A DNA stretch of 64,000 nt from Prorocentrum cordatum (GCA_963575745.1 CAUYUJ010003991.1:62001-126000), one strand, 5' to 3'. Shown: positions 1-10,890, counted from the first letter of the stretch. Numbers and translations are program-made. Notes: generated from the sequence alone by a model not told the origin.

Positions 1-582
1 GTTTCTCGAGCGTCCTCCTAGTCAGACAGCCCCGCATCTGCATGGGGGAGGGTCCTAGCGGAGCTGATTTTACAGCGCTTCGAAAGTTGCGCGCGCTTCT
101 GCTTAAGAAGGCGCTCGCTCGGACGCTGCCCTGCCGGCGCGCAGCGTTCCGCCAGGTAATGGGCCCGAGGCGCGGCTCCAAGGCGCGGGGCGCCTCGCCA
201 AAGACATGCGCCCCAGGTGCGGCGTGGCTCGTGGGGTTCGTTTGCCAGCGCCTTCTCGATATGGCTGGCCATCCCTAGCGCGAGCGCAGTGCTTCCAGGA
301 ACCGTGGTCTAACCCCCTCTTGCAGCTGCTGTCGCACCCCGGCCGCCCCTCCGCGACGCGCGTCAATCCTGGGGTCTGTTCGACGGGGGACATTTGGCGC
401 AAGGGGCCGGGATGGCCCAGACGGTTCTACGGGCAAGTGGGCGCTCGATTGCAGGCTTAGGCGTTGGTCTTTTTTCCCCAATCAGAGTTTGCCTTAGTAG
501 GGGTCCGAGCGGATTCATATGATTAGGTGAGGTTTGGCGCCGATTGCGGCGGCACGCCAAGGTACCCGGGTGTTTGGTAGCT
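1..582. other. No recognised gene, left edge
   Basis: Several overlapping short open frames exist on both strands, but none has a recognisable domain and GC-rich sequence produces such frames by chance. I see nothing functional here. Confidence 0.5.
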
Positions 583-1240
583 TTATAACCAAATAGCCTT
601 ATAGCCCAATAGCCCAATAGCCCTGTAGCCCTACAGCCCTATAGCCCTGTAGCCCTAATAGCCTTAATAGCCCCCAGAGATGTGTAACCCTACAGCCCCA
701 TAGCCCAATAGCCCTATAGCCCTATGGCCCTGTAGCCCTACAGCCCTAATAGCCCAAATAGTCCTAATAGCCCTAATATCCCTAGAGCCTTGTAGCCCTA
801 CAGCCCTATAGCCCAATAGCCCTATAGCCCTATAGCCCTAATGGCCCCAACAGCCCCAATAGCCCTAGAGCCTTGTAGCCCTACAGCCCTATAGCCCAAT
901 AGCCCTTAGCCCTGTAGCCCTATAGTCCTAATAGCCCTACTAGCCCTGATCTCCCTAGAGCCTTGTAGCCCTATAGCCCAGCCCTACAGCCCTATAGCCC
1001 TATGGCCCTATAGCCCTACAGCCCCAATAGCCCTAATGGCCCTAATAGCCCTAATAGCCCTAGAGCCTTGTAGTCCTACAGCCCTATGGCCCTAATAGCC
1101 CTAGAGCCCTCATAGCCATATAGCCCAATAGCCCTACAGCCTCATAGCCCTGTGGCCCTATAGCCCTATAGCCCAACAGCCCAATAGCCCTATAGCCCCA
1201 TAGCCCTATAGCCCTATAGCTCCATAGCCCAACAGCCCTG
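583..1240. repeat. Degenerate CCCTATAG / CCCTAATAG array
   Basis: About 650 bases consist almost wholly of 8-9 base units of the form TAGCCCTA, with variants such as CCCTATAG, CCCTGTAG, CCCTACAG and CCCTAATAG. The CCCTA core resembles the complement of the TTTAGGG telomere repeat, but the unit length and the high degeneracy differ, so this is better called a telomere-like or ordinary minisatellite than a telomere. Confidence 0.9.
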
Positions 1241-3285
1241 AAAAGATTATGATTGGGTGTTTTTCTCTGGTATCATGGTTATGCTAATTTTCTGGGTTGG
1301 TTGCAGTGCGATGCAACCCCCATCGGAACCCACTATGGGCCCCAGGCTGAATGAACCATTTGACATTGTCACGTTGCTGCCTGCCTCTGTGGGCGGCGCT
1401 GTGGTTCGCTCCGACAACTTACCTCGGGTCCGGGACCCCAGGAGGAGCGAGTCTTTCATCGCCCATACCTCTCCAGCGGTGGACATGTGGATTCAGATCT
1501 GAGGCCGCCTGGTTTCTCGCGAAGGTCTTTTGGAGCTCTTGTGGGCTAGGCCCACTCGACTGCTGCGTCGCGCAATCTCTGGGGCTCTTCCGAGGCACGT
1601 TTTTGATTTCATCTTCCGCGCTGATGTCTCGCTCGCCAGGCGCCGCCGTAACTGTCGCCTGTCAGGGGTACGCTGCAATGATCCAGGAAATTGACGAGAT
1701 GACTGAGAAGGTCTTCCGTCGGTTTTTCTGAGTTCGCCGAGACGTTGCCCTAATAACTTGCAAGAGTCCTGGTCGGTGGAAAATTGGGCCGGGCGCCCCT
1801 CCTCTTGCCCCAAGGCCTGCAGGGAACAGCGGCTTGAAATTGTTGATCGTTCTGTCAAAATGATAGGCGCCAGGCTCGATGTTTACGTATTGCGTCGCCG
1901 ATTTTTGAAGCAGCGCGTGGCAAGTTGCTCGAATTCTTTCCTGGTCGATGCTTGGGGACGTGACAGATCTTTTGGTCGGGCGTGAAGCTGTAATCGCGCA
2001 CCCTGGGCCCCCCGCGCCTCATGTACTATAGCGTTTGCGGGGGGGGGCGCATGGCTCAGAACTCCAAGCTCCTCTACGAGGCGTGCTCACCAGGAGACAG
2101 ATCCACGAAACCAGGCGCCAGTGTGTTGGCAGGCCTCCGACGAGGCCTCCCGTTAAATAATGGCGTGGCATGTCCTGAACAGCGATTGCAATTGCAGGTA
2201 TGGGCGGCGCTGATGATGGCGCACGCGCCCGCGCCAGACCAGGTTGCCGCCAATGGCCCAATCAACCAACTTCTTCTGACGAGCGGGAGCGAGGAAGAAA
2301 TGGGGGAACGGCGCCCGCCGCCGCAGCACGGCCCTGCAACCGCACGCGATGGGGGGGGAGGAGGCGGGACAGAGGGCGTCCGCCCCGCTCCTTCCGCACC
2401 GTCTCGGAGTGGTCCCCATTCGGCACTGGTGAACTGCCCTGCTATCAAGCATTACGTTAGACGTGTTCGATTTCTTTTCGGTGTCATGCCCACCAGCCGT
2501 TTGTACCTTTCATAAAAGTGTGGTGCCAGGATGCTCTATGGGACGAGTTGGTGCTGTAAAGATTCATGAGGGGACCTTGCCGCCCAATTCGGGCAATGCA
2601 TACTTGCTGTTGAGTAGTATCTTGTGTGGCGAGAGTGGCACGACTGCACCATATGCTTCACATGCCGGAACAAAAAAGGTGCACGGACTGCAACCGCGTG
2701 CCAGCCTTTCTGCGTTGCATGCTCACGTCTTGCATCGTCTCGCAACGCCCGGCAACCGATTCCTGAGGTCGAAACCCCAAACAACAGCGCACACACGTGT
2801 TTCTCTGAACTCCGCGCTGGTTTTCTCTGCTCGGCGCTGGCACCCCTTGAGGGCGCCCCCGACGCCGCCCCTGGCACCCCAGAGACATCGGATTTGGGAT
2901 TCTCGGGCGCCCCGACTTCCTCGGCAGGTCGACGGGGGGCGGCGGCGGCCGTCTCCGCGCTCGGGCCGGGTGCGCGGAGCTGTTTGATCGGCAGAGGCTG
3001 CGCCGGGCCTGCCCGCCGCCGCCCTTGGCTCGGGAGATGGCGGCAAGGACGAGGAGGGTCAGAGGAGGGAGAGGTACCGATACCACTTAAATCGCTTTTG
3101 GGCTTCCTGGGAGGCGTTCGTCGCCATGGCCTTGGATTCGCCTCGACATCCAGGTCAGAAGGCACCCCTGGAGAGATCCGAGGAGTAGCGGTATTGGTAC
3201 CGCTTTGTTTACGCAGAGGGGTGCCCTTGGGGAGAGAGGGGTTGTGATGGGGAGCGGGGGAGTGACGGAAAAGGTGAATCATGAT
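1241..3285. other. No recognised gene; mixed-composition spacer
   Basis: This stretch is less repetitive than its surroundings. It carries overlapping open frames of up to about 340 codons on the minus strand (2536-3564), but these are compositionally driven (long Leu or Arg runs from the adjacent GGA tract) and show no domain. Confidence 0.4.
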
Positions 3286-3291
3286 TACGCT

Positions 3292-3385
3292 GAGGAGGAG
3301 GAGGAGGCGGCGGAGGAGGAGGAGGAGGAGGAGGAGGAGTAGGAGGCGGAGGAGGAGGCGGAGGAAAAGGAGACGGAGGAGGGGG
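3292..3385. repeat. (GGA)n purine-rich microsatellite
   Basis: A run of GAG/GGA trinucleotides with GCG interruptions. It reads as poly-Arg on one strand and poly-Leu on the other, which explains the long frames around it. Confidence 0.9.
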
Positions 3386-4394
3386 AAAGAGATAAGGAGG
3401 ACGAGGGTCATGAGCAAGACGTTGGGAGGAGCAGGCGCAGCGGCAAGAGAGGAAAGCAGGGAAGATGCAAGACGCCTCATGCCCTCAGGCACCTCGGGGT
3501 GCCCGTGGATTTTGGCCCGCGCTGTGAGCGGCCGGCCCCTCCCACGAGGGAGGCCTAGGGCCACGCTCCAGTCGGGCGGGCGGCGGCAGGCGCTCCAGAG
3601 TCGGTTACGAGGCTTTGGGCTTCGCTCTGTTGGCTCGAATTACACAGGGCTCTCACCGTGCAGGTCCATGGGACCACCGCCTATCCACCGGGTGCTCGCC
3701 GAGGTGATAGGGTTTGTCTGGGGAGGCTTGGGACACGAGGATGCCTTGCAGCATCAGTGGTGTGTTTGTGTGTGCTCGCTGGGCTTTGTCTTGTCCCTCC
3801 TCCTCCCCAGACGATCGTTTGACCTCGCCCCTCCTGATGCAATTCATTCCTGAAATTCCGTGGCCCCCGATGTGGCTCGTAGCCCTTCTCCCTCCACTTT
3901 ATTCCCCGCTTCCTTCAATTGAAACCGGTCGCACGGTCGTGGGCATGGTTTGACCCTTTTGCATCTTTCTTATGGCACCCTTGCACCCCTGCCCGCATGA
4001 CTATTGGGCGATCGCCCGGTGTACCTCGGAAGATCACATCTAGGATCTGGGATCGAACGGGAACCCCAGAGCCGCTGCAACCGCACACTGATCAATTCAA
4101 GTGAACACTCCCACGCGTCTATTTCTTCTTTCATGTGGGGAGGACGATGTGTCGTTTGCAGTTGTTCTCAACGCAGCATGTATCGAAGGGTCCTCGACAA
4201 CTTGCAACGGCTGGTGCACCCGTGGGCCGAATCTGCTTGCCCGTGGCTTATGGTGGATCGTGGCTTCGCGGCACGCGCGGCTCTGAGGCTCCCCAGGCCA
4301 CTTGAGGCCCAAGGAGGAGGAGGAGGAGGAGGAGCAATTCCTCTGGTTTGGACCCTCCCACCCCCTGCCCCCAGGGTAGCCTTGCACCCCCCTG
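3386..4394. other. No recognised gene
   Basis: I see only short frames without domains. A small GGA tract lies at about 4310-4333. Confidence 0.4.
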
Positions 4395-4419
4395 CCCCCC
4401 CCCCCCCCCCCCCCCCCCC
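4395..4419. repeat. Poly(C) tract, 25 bases
   Basis: An uninterrupted run of 25 C. On the minus strand it is a G-run that could form a G-quadruplex and is also a likely site of length error. Confidence 0.9.
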
Positions 4420-4611
4420 GCCGGTTGCCCCACCCGCTGCCGCCCGCCCGCTCCCAGGCGGCACCGCGCCGAGGCGGTCGGGCGCGGGCGAGGCCGGCCC
4501 GTACTCGGGAAAAGGGCCTCTTCGTCGGGCGTCGTTCGCACGCTCGCCTGCTACCTTCCCGCCGCTCCTCGCCGCCGCTGCCCCCTGCTCTCGGAGAAGA
4601 CAAGTGCTGCG

Positions 4612-4726
4612 CAAACATAACCTTTCCGAGCTCCGCGCAGATTTCTGCCAGCGCCGCCCTTGGCGCGCTCCGCCAGCCAGATTCAAGAAGTCCGCGCGGA
4701 GCTTCGAAAGTTTGTGCTTATGCCGT
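4612..4726. repeat. Imperfect inverted repeat
   Basis: The left arm carries CCGAGCTCCGCGCAGATTTC and the right arm, read in reverse complement, carries TTCGAAGCTCCGCGCGGACT. Arms of about 35 bases flank about 40 bases. The similarity is imperfect and there is no clear flanking duplication. Confidence 0.5.
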
Positions 4727-5059
4727 GGTTGTCTTGTTGCCGTGCTCCTTGCGTCAGCCACGCGCAGGGGGGGGGAGGGGGGGGGCTTCTTAGAAGCACC
4801 CATGCTTCTTAGAAGGCGCAGGCCTTACCTATAGATGTAGGGGTGGCGCTTTCTAAGGAGCAGTCTCCTTCAACGAAGCCGCCTTCCCTCCCCCTGCCAC
4901 CCTACCCCCTGTGCGCGCCGCCAAATGCTTGTGCCGTTGTTTCTGCTTCCTGTGATTCGTTTTCTTGTTGCTGATAAAATCCAACTACCTGAAAATATTA
5001 TTTTTCTGGCTATCATTATTCGTACCATCATTTGCATGTGCATGGTTATGAGTATTATT

Positions 5060-5079
5060 CGTAGCCGTACTAGCTTACG
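5060..5079. repeat. Left 20-bp direct repeat (candidate target-site duplication)
   Basis: CGTAGCCGTACTAGCTTACG. The same 20 bases recur exactly at 5264-5283, immediately outside the other end of the inverted-repeat element. Confidence 0.85.
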
Positions 5080-5263
5080 GTAGGTTCGCGTCGTGTCGAC
5101 CAGCGGCGACCCCAGCGCGGGCGTTCAAGGTTGAACGCCGCCGGCGACCCAGAATCGATCGATGTTGAACGATCGAACGTTGCGGCAGCGGCCGATCGTT
5201 CAAGGTTGAACGATCCCTGCGGTGTCAAAAACCAACGCTGGGGTCGGCACGACACGAACCTGC
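5080..5263. mobile_element. 184-bp MITE-like element with terminal inverted repeats
   Basis: The left end begins GTAGGTTCGCGTCGTGTCGA and the right end in reverse complement begins GCAGGTTCGTGTCGTGCCGA, giving about 22-base inverted repeats with few mismatches. The similarity continues weakly inward to CCCCAGC. Inside are two nested near-perfect palindromes, one at 5121-5138 (arms GCGTTCAA) and one at 5194-5215 (arms GATCGTTCAA), both centred on GG. An exact 20-bp direct repeat abuts both ends. There is no coding capacity, so it is a non-autonomous element needing a transposase from elsewhere. A 20-bp duplication is longer than is usual for cut-and-paste elements. Confidence 0.8.
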
Positions 5264-5283
5264 CGTAGCCGTACTAGCTTACG
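5264..5283. repeat. Right 20-bp direct repeat (candidate target-site duplication)
   Basis: An exact copy of 5060-5079, directly outside the right terminal inverted repeat. Confidence 0.85.
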
Positions 5284-5460
5284 TTTCTTTCTCTTCTTCA
5301 TATTGCGCGGCCACGTGCGGAGATCCGCGGATCTCAGAGAGCGGCCAGAGAGGCGCGAATTCGCGCCGGACGCGCCCGGGGGACCGAGTCGGGGTATCGG
5401 GACGGCCGCGGGGCACCCTCGATGTGGCACCACCGGCCCCAAGGCCCAGGCATCCTCCGT

Positions 5461-5631
5461 TCGGGGGTGGACAGAACCCCCACCCTGACACGTCGATTAG
5501 TGAATTGTCCGTTTTCGGTTCTCGGGAGGGCGCCGCGGCCGTCATTTTCCAGGCTTGCGCCCGCAAGGTTAGGGCCCGAGGTCGTTTTCACTAAACCACG
5601 TTTTACTAAAGGGGGTTCTGTCCACCCCCGA
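5461..5631. mobile_element. 171-bp element with perfect 21-bp inverted repeats
   Basis: Positions 5461-5481 and 5611-5631 are perfect reverse complements (core GGGGGTGGACAGAACCCCC). Inward, the arms stay partly complementary: TTAGTGAA near 5500 pairs with TTCACTAA near 5588. It has no coding capacity. Related sequence GGGGCAYCCTCGATG lies outside on both sides (about 5410 and 5636), but no exact short duplication abuts the ends. A MITE is likely; a hairpin-forming structured region is the alternative. Confidence 0.65.
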
Positions 5632-5975
5632 TCCATGGGGCATCCTCGATGGGACACCCCCACTGGGGCATACCTGGCCTCCCTGCTCCCTTTCCCGTGT
5701 CGGGAGCCTTGAGATTGGGGTCTCCATGCAGACGGGGGTCGAGCGCCAGATCTTGAAGAATCCTGCAGCTACAGAGCCAGAGTTGTATTGACCCGGACTG
5801 GCGCGCAGGGCCCTGCAGGATCTTTTACCGCCCGACTGACCCAGGTTTGCATTGACCCAGGTCAGTAGATCCCCGACCCTGGTTTCGCTGCCCCTGCCGT
5901 CACCCACCGCCTCTTCCGTCTGGCCGTTCTCAGCAGGAGAACGAGACGACGACGGCTATTTCACCACGGAGAGAC
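5632..5975. other. No recognised gene
   Basis: Unique-looking sequence with no domain-bearing frame. A repeated phrase, TTGACCCRGRYTGGCGC-like to TTGACCCAGGTC, occurs near 5790 and 5850. Confidence 0.35.
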
Positions 5976-6246
5976 GAACGCCAGAGGAGGAGGAGGAGGA
6001 AGAGGAGGAGGAGCAGGAAAGGGGGGCATATACCAATTCTTTACGCTTCGCGTATCCCCACCAGCCCATCTCAAAGCAGCAACTCTTGCGAAGCATGCCG
6101 ACAGTCGTGTGTTTTTCAGGCGTGTTTCCGCCTGCCCCCACATATCTCCCCTGTTCCTCCTTCCTCCCGCCTCCTTGTACATCCTCCTTGTGGTGGGAGC
6201 GGGAGAAGGACGAGGCGGAGGAGGAGGGAGAGAAAGCGCTCCTCGT

Positions 6247-6505
6247 GGTTTGAGTCGTTTGGGGTTTCTTGTCCTGGTGTGAGTCGTTCGGGCCCTTCTT
6301 CCTGGTGTGAATCGTTCGGGCTCTTCGTGATGTGAGTCGTTCGGGCTCTTCGTCCTGGTGTGAGTCGTTCGGGCTTCTCGTGGTGTGAGTTGTTCGGGCC
6401 CCTCGTCGTCGTGTGAGTCGTTCGGGCCCCTCCTCCTGGTGTGACTCGTTCGGGCTCCTCGTGGTGTGAGTCGTTCGGGGCCCTCGTCGTGGTGTGAGTC
6501 GTTTT
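6247..6505. repeat. About 30-bp tandem repeat (GTGTGAGTCGTTCGGGC)
   Basis: Eight or nine units sharing GTGTGAGTCGTTCGGGC, each followed by a short variable CTCGTCGTG-type linker. Long frames on the minus strand here are repeat translations. Confidence 0.85.
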
Positions 6506-6745
6506 GGGAGCCTCTTGGAGGCCTTTTGGGGCGTCTTCGGGGCCTCTTGGCGGCCCCAGGGGCTTCTAGGAGCGTGGGGGGGGCCTTGGGGGAGCCTCTT
6601 GGGGCCTCTTGGGAGCCTCTTGGAGGCGGTTTGGGGCGTCTTGGGGGCCTCTTGGCGGCTCCAGGGGCTTCCAGGAGCGCCTCTTGGGGCCATCTTGGGG
6701 CCTCTTGGTGCCTCCTGGGCGCTTCTTTGGGCCATCTTGGAGGGA
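6506..6745. repeat. CCTCTTGG-type degenerate array (first block)
   Basis: A dense series of GGCCTCTTGG, GGCGTCTTGG and GGAGCCTCTTGG words at about 10-base or double spacing. The reverse complement of the same words makes up 13.4-17.6 kb. Confidence 0.85.
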
Positions 6746-6794
6746 GTGGATCGAAGAAGAGGGGAGGTTTAATGAGCGCTGCTCCCTCGGAAGG

Positions 6795-6935
6795 GCAAAA
6801 TGAGGCCAAAACCTTAGCAAAATCAATAATTTTGCCTTCAAGGACGAGGAGAGCTTGCAGGAGCGCTGCCCCCTCAGGAGGCCAAAATGGGGCCAAAACC
6901 TTAGTAAAATCAATGATTTTCGCTTCACAGAAGAG
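6795..6935. repeat. Two copies of a ~40-bp conserved core
   Basis: GCCAAAACCTTAGCAAAATC at about 6810 and GCCAAAACCTTAGTAAAATC at about 6891, each followed by a short AT-rich half (AATAATTTTG, AATGATTTTC). Related cores recur near 9217 and 9487, and in reverse orientation near 13650, 14200 and 16185. Confidence 0.75.
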
Positions 6936-7030
6936 GAGAGGGTTTTTTCTCCGCCCCCCCGTCGGGGCCAGAATCCTCGTGAGGGGTGTCGTTTTTTAGC
7001 CCTCCCAGGAGTCGAAATTGACCCCCCTGA

Positions 7031-7210
7031 CGACCCGCGGCCCCCCCTCTCCAGGCCCAGGGGGAGGGGGTAGGAGGAGGGGTAAACCCCTCCCCGAAGG
7101 GGAAGAAGGGGGGTTGAGAACAGAGAGGGCTCTCTAAACCACTCACGCCCAAAGGGCTGGTGGGATTTGAGCGGGCTTGTTGCTGACAGTGAGGGGGGAA
7201 GCGCGGGGAG
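7031..7210. repeat. Module related to 10.78-10.89 kb
   Basis: It shares CCCCTCCCCGAAGGGGAAGA, then TAAACCAC, then AGGGCTGGTG in the same order with 10785-10855. It represents the end of a larger repeated unit without its CCG-rich centre. Confidence 0.65.
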
Positions 7211-7785
7211 GATCTCGGTGGGTGGCGTCGTGGTTTCATTCGCACGCTTGTCTCCCTGGCTGTTTGGCTGTTTGGTGCAGGAAGGAAGGAGAAAGGCCAG
7301 CCGTGAGCGGCACCATGCGTTGGTACCCGCTATCGTCGCCTACGGCATCGGCGTTGGGGCTGCATGACAGGCCGGCAGCAGCAGGAAACCCGACCTGATC
7401 AGCTACAGCTGTGCGGGTGCGAACCGGCTTGCCAACGCGGCGGCGGTGTTCGCAAATTCGCATCGTGCCGCATGCCCCAGACTTTGCCGCTCGCCGCCAG
7501 GCCGTCGTCGCGCGGCCGCGATTGAAAAAAAAAAGTAACCCCACCAGCGTTGCAGCTGACGGCACCTTGCCATATTTCTCCTGAGCTTCAGTCGCTCTAT
7601 TTGCACGACCCGTATGGATTCGGAGGGGATTCATTGCGCTTGGCGCTTAACAGGCGACAGAGCTGGCTCGTGCCTGGGTTGCGCTGCTTGGCAGCTCTCT
7701 GTCAGGCTATTGCGCGACCTCCAATTCAGCAAACCGGTTGTTGTCCAAAACCCGGATAGCCAAGCAAGAGGAAAGCAAGAGAACG
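7211..7785. other. No recognised gene
   Basis: Mixed-composition sequence with only short domainless frames. The phrase GTAACCCCACCAGC occurs near 7533 and again near 8535. Confidence 0.4.
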
Positions 7786-8035
7786 TTGGGCGGCCTGACG
7801 CACGCATTAAACGTGCGTGCTGGGGCTGGACACCTCGCGCGGCGGACCCCGAGGGGCGTTGGAGAGCTGTCTAGGGGCCGCGCGCGCCCGAGGTCTCGCG
7901 CTTCCGCCAGCGGCTTGTGCGTATAATCTACGCGTCTCGGGCGGCCTACTGCACGCGTTTACCGTGCGTGGTGGCGCTGGAAACCGCACGCGGCGGAGCT
8001 CGACGGTCGCTGGAAAGCTCCCCTGAGGCGCTCCG
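7786..8035. repeat. Tandem duplication (~150 bp) carrying a palindrome
   Basis: Two diverged copies start with GGGCGGCCT at about 7788 and 7938. Each carries a near-palindrome: CGCACGCATTAAACGTGCGT in the first and GCACGCGTTTACCGTGCGTG in the second. The rest of the unit (CGCGGCGGA... GGAGAGCT/GGAAAGCT) is also conserved. Confidence 0.7.
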
Positions 8036-8631
8036 GAAGCGCTGACAGCGACGCTTCCACGCGTGCCTGCACGCGTGGGGGCACGCTGTCTGGGGTGCTT
8101 CGCGAGGCCTCTGGAGCACGTTCTACGGGAACGTATTGGAACAGGCGCTCCGGGACACGCTGCAAGCCCCGGCAAGTCCCTGAGGGGATCGTGGAGCGGA
8201 GCGCGTGGGAGTGCGGCGATGCACGCGCACTCGCCGGCTTCTCTTCTGACAACCCTATCTAGCCCAAGAGGCTATCCGGGAATTCGACAGCCGCAGCCTG
8301 TGCAGCTGTGTTAGTCCACCCGCAGTCGCTCCCAGGCCTACCTATGCGTGGCTCGGCCTGGGCATTTGCACTGGCATCCACACTCAGTGCAGCCTGCAGC
8401 CTACCTGAGGCGACGCTTAGGCAGCGAGTTATTTAGGCTACGCCGCTCTAGCTTGCTTTCGTTTTAATTAGTAGGCCCGCGCCCGGAACTTACGACTCGC
8501 CGCTTGCGCTCTCGCCTGCGGCTGCGACCCAGAAAGTAACCCCACCAGCCCATCCAGAAATGATGCCCAGAGGGATTAATTGCCTCGATCAGGGAAATGG
8601 GCAGCACACAGAAGAAGGGTCCCCCAGTAGA

Positions 8632-9450
8632 GGCCTCTTGGAGTGTTTTGGATGCCTCGGAGAGCTTCTTGTGGCCTCTTGGGAGCATCTTGGAGGCCTC
8701 GTGGGCGCCTGTTGGGGCCTCCTGGGCGCCTCTTGGGGCCCTCTTGAAACGCTTTTGGGGAGCCTTGGGGGCGCTCTTGAGGCCATCTTGGAGGACATCG
8801 ATCAAACAAGAAGCGAGCATTTGTTAGCGCTGCCCCTCGGGAGCCCAAACAATCGCCTCTTGGGGCGTTTTTGGGGCGCTCCTGGAGCGTTCTTAAGTGC
8901 TCTTGGGGCCGTCTTGGGGCGAGCCTCTCTTGGAGCCCTCTTGGGCCATCTTGGAGCCACCCTGATGCCTCGGATGGCCACCGGGAGCGAAAACTAGAGA
9001 AAGCCAACCACATAGATGTTCCGAAGGGTGTTGGCCTCTTCCTCCTGGGGGAGCTCTGGCCACTTGGAGCCGTTTTGGAGCGGTCTTGCGGCATCTAGGA
9101 GCATCGTGGGAACCATTATGAGACATCCTGGGATAAGCATGAGCCATTTTGGAGGTCATCTTGGGCTCTCCCAGGCGCTCTTGGGGTCATCTGAATCAGT
9201 GCCTCACAAGTGGCCAACATAACACCTTCGTAAAATCAATGATTTGGCATTATCGCCAAGGCCTCTTGGAGCATCTTGGGTGCCTCTGGGGGGTCTCTTG
9301 GGGGTCTCTTGGGAGTTTTTTGGGGGCATCCTGGGAGCATCTTGGGCCTTCCTGGCCACCTCTTGGGGCCCTCTTGGGGCACCCTTGGGAGCCTTGGGTG
9401 CCATATTTGGGCCATTGTGGGCGAGATCGATCACAGGAACTGGGGGGTCC
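8632..9450. repeat. CCTCTTGG/CATCTTGG-type degenerate array (second block)
   Basis: GGCCTCTTGGGGGCC-like words fill most of this interval, in the same orientation as 6.5-6.7 kb. Frames of 60-145 codons here are translations of the repeat (Leu-Gly-Ala-Ser rich). A conserved core (CACCTTCGTAAAATCAATGA) sits at about 9223-9242. Confidence 0.85.
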
Positions 9451-9564
9451 CTAATTAGGCCCCCCCCCAGGAGGCCAAAATGAGGCCAACACCTTATTAC
9501 AACCAACGATTGTGGTTTTCTCGCCGAGGCCGTTGTGGACGCCCCAAGGCGTCGCGAAACCCCC

Positions 9565-9905
9565 CATCCAGGTCCAGGGGAAGGGGGTAGGGGGAGGGGT
9601 CAGGCTACCCCCTCCCCGCCCGCAAGCCGTCTCGGTCACTCTCACCCGCCTTCCCAACACATACGTAGCACCCGAACCGGGCCCGAGTTTCAGCATATTC
9701 AGCAGTGGTTTTTGGATGGGCAGCTACTGGGGGCCAATCCGCCGGCCGCTGCCGCCGCCGCCGCCTCCGCCGCCGCCGCCGCCCGCCGCCGCCGCCGCCG
9801 CGCCGCCGCCGCCGCCGCCCCCGCTGCCGAATCGCCGCTGCCGCTGCCGCCGCAGCCGCTGCCGCCACCGCTGCCGCCGCAGCCGCTGCCGCCACCGCTG
9901 CCGCC

Positions 9906-9936
<31 letters not shown>

Positions 9937-10890
9937 ACGCCGCCGCCGCCACCGCCGCCGCCACCGCCGCAGCCGTCGCAGCCGCTACCCCCGCCGCCGC
10001 CGCCGCCAAGTGCACTCTGTATTGATTTTTGACAGGGATGGTAGGGGGAGGCCGCATCAGGTTGGCTGTGCATGCTCCGAATTTGGAGGCAGAGTCTGTT
10101 TGGCATTGTTTTTTGCAAGGGGTGGTGGGGGGGTGTCCTCGTTGACGAGGGTTGGCTGCCAGTCGCCTGGGGGAGGGGGTGTATATTAATAGGGAGCAGT
10201 GATCAAGGCACCCTCCCCGCCCGCAGGCCGTCTCGCTCAGTCCCACCCGCCCTCCCAACACAGACGTAGCACCCGAACCTGGCCCAAGCCTCAGCATATT
10301 CAGCAGTCGTCTTTGGATGGGCAGCTACTGGGAGCCAATCCGCCGCCGCCGCCGCCGCCAAATCGCCGCCGCCGCCGCCCATCGCCGCCGCCGCCGCCAC
10401 CCCCGCTGCCAAATCGCCGCCGCCGCAGCCGCTGCCGCCCGCCGCCGCCCGCCACCTCCGCCACCGCCGCCGCCGCCGCCGCAGCCGCCGCCGCTGCCGC
10501 AGCCGCCGCCGCCGCCGCCACTGCCGCCGCCGCCGCCGCCGCAGCCGCCGCAGCCGCCGCCGCCGCAGCCGCCGCAGCCGCCACCGCGGCCGCACTCTGT
10601 ATTTTTGTTGACAGGGATGTTGGGGGGAGGCCGCATCGGGTTGGCCGCGCATGCCCCCGATTTGGAGGCAGAGTGTGTTTAGCATTGTTGTTTGCAAAGG
10701 ATGGTGGGGGGGGCCCTCATTGACTCGGGTTGGTTACGAGTCGCCTGGGGGAGGGGCTGTTTACTAATAGGGAACAGTGATAACCCTCCCCCGAAGGGGA
10801 AGAAAGATACTGGAACAAAAAAATCCTTAAACCACCTACGCACAGAGGGCTGGTGAGACTCAGCCTGTGTTCGTAGCGAGGCGGGAGGAG
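9565..10890. repeat. Tandem ~590-bp module, two copies, each with a CCG expansion
   Basis: Copy one runs from about 9612 and copy two from about 10205. They share, in order: a CCCGCCCGCARGCCGTCTCG start, GTAGCACCCGAAC, TTCAGCATATTCAGCAGT-like, GGATGGGCAGCTACTGGG, a CCG tract (9746-10011 and 10337-10595), TTGACAGGGATG, TTTGGAGGCAGAGT and CGCCTGGGGGAGGGG. The last part (10785-10890) matches 7080-7170. The CCG tracts differ in interruptions, so they expanded independently. Confidence 0.9.

Noticed and set aside
1-1240. Chromosome end at the left edge
   Set aside because: The CCCTATAG units are degenerate, do not match TTTAGGG, and lie 0.6 kb inside ordinary sequence.
4031-4060. Minus-strand B-box-like GTTCGATCC
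   Set aside because: No A box at tRNA spacing and no stem, so a chance match.
9139-9160. AGCCATTTTGG resembling the dinoflagellate spliced leader
   Set aside because: It sits inside the CATCTTGG array, whose own words produce the match, and the rest of the leader is absent.
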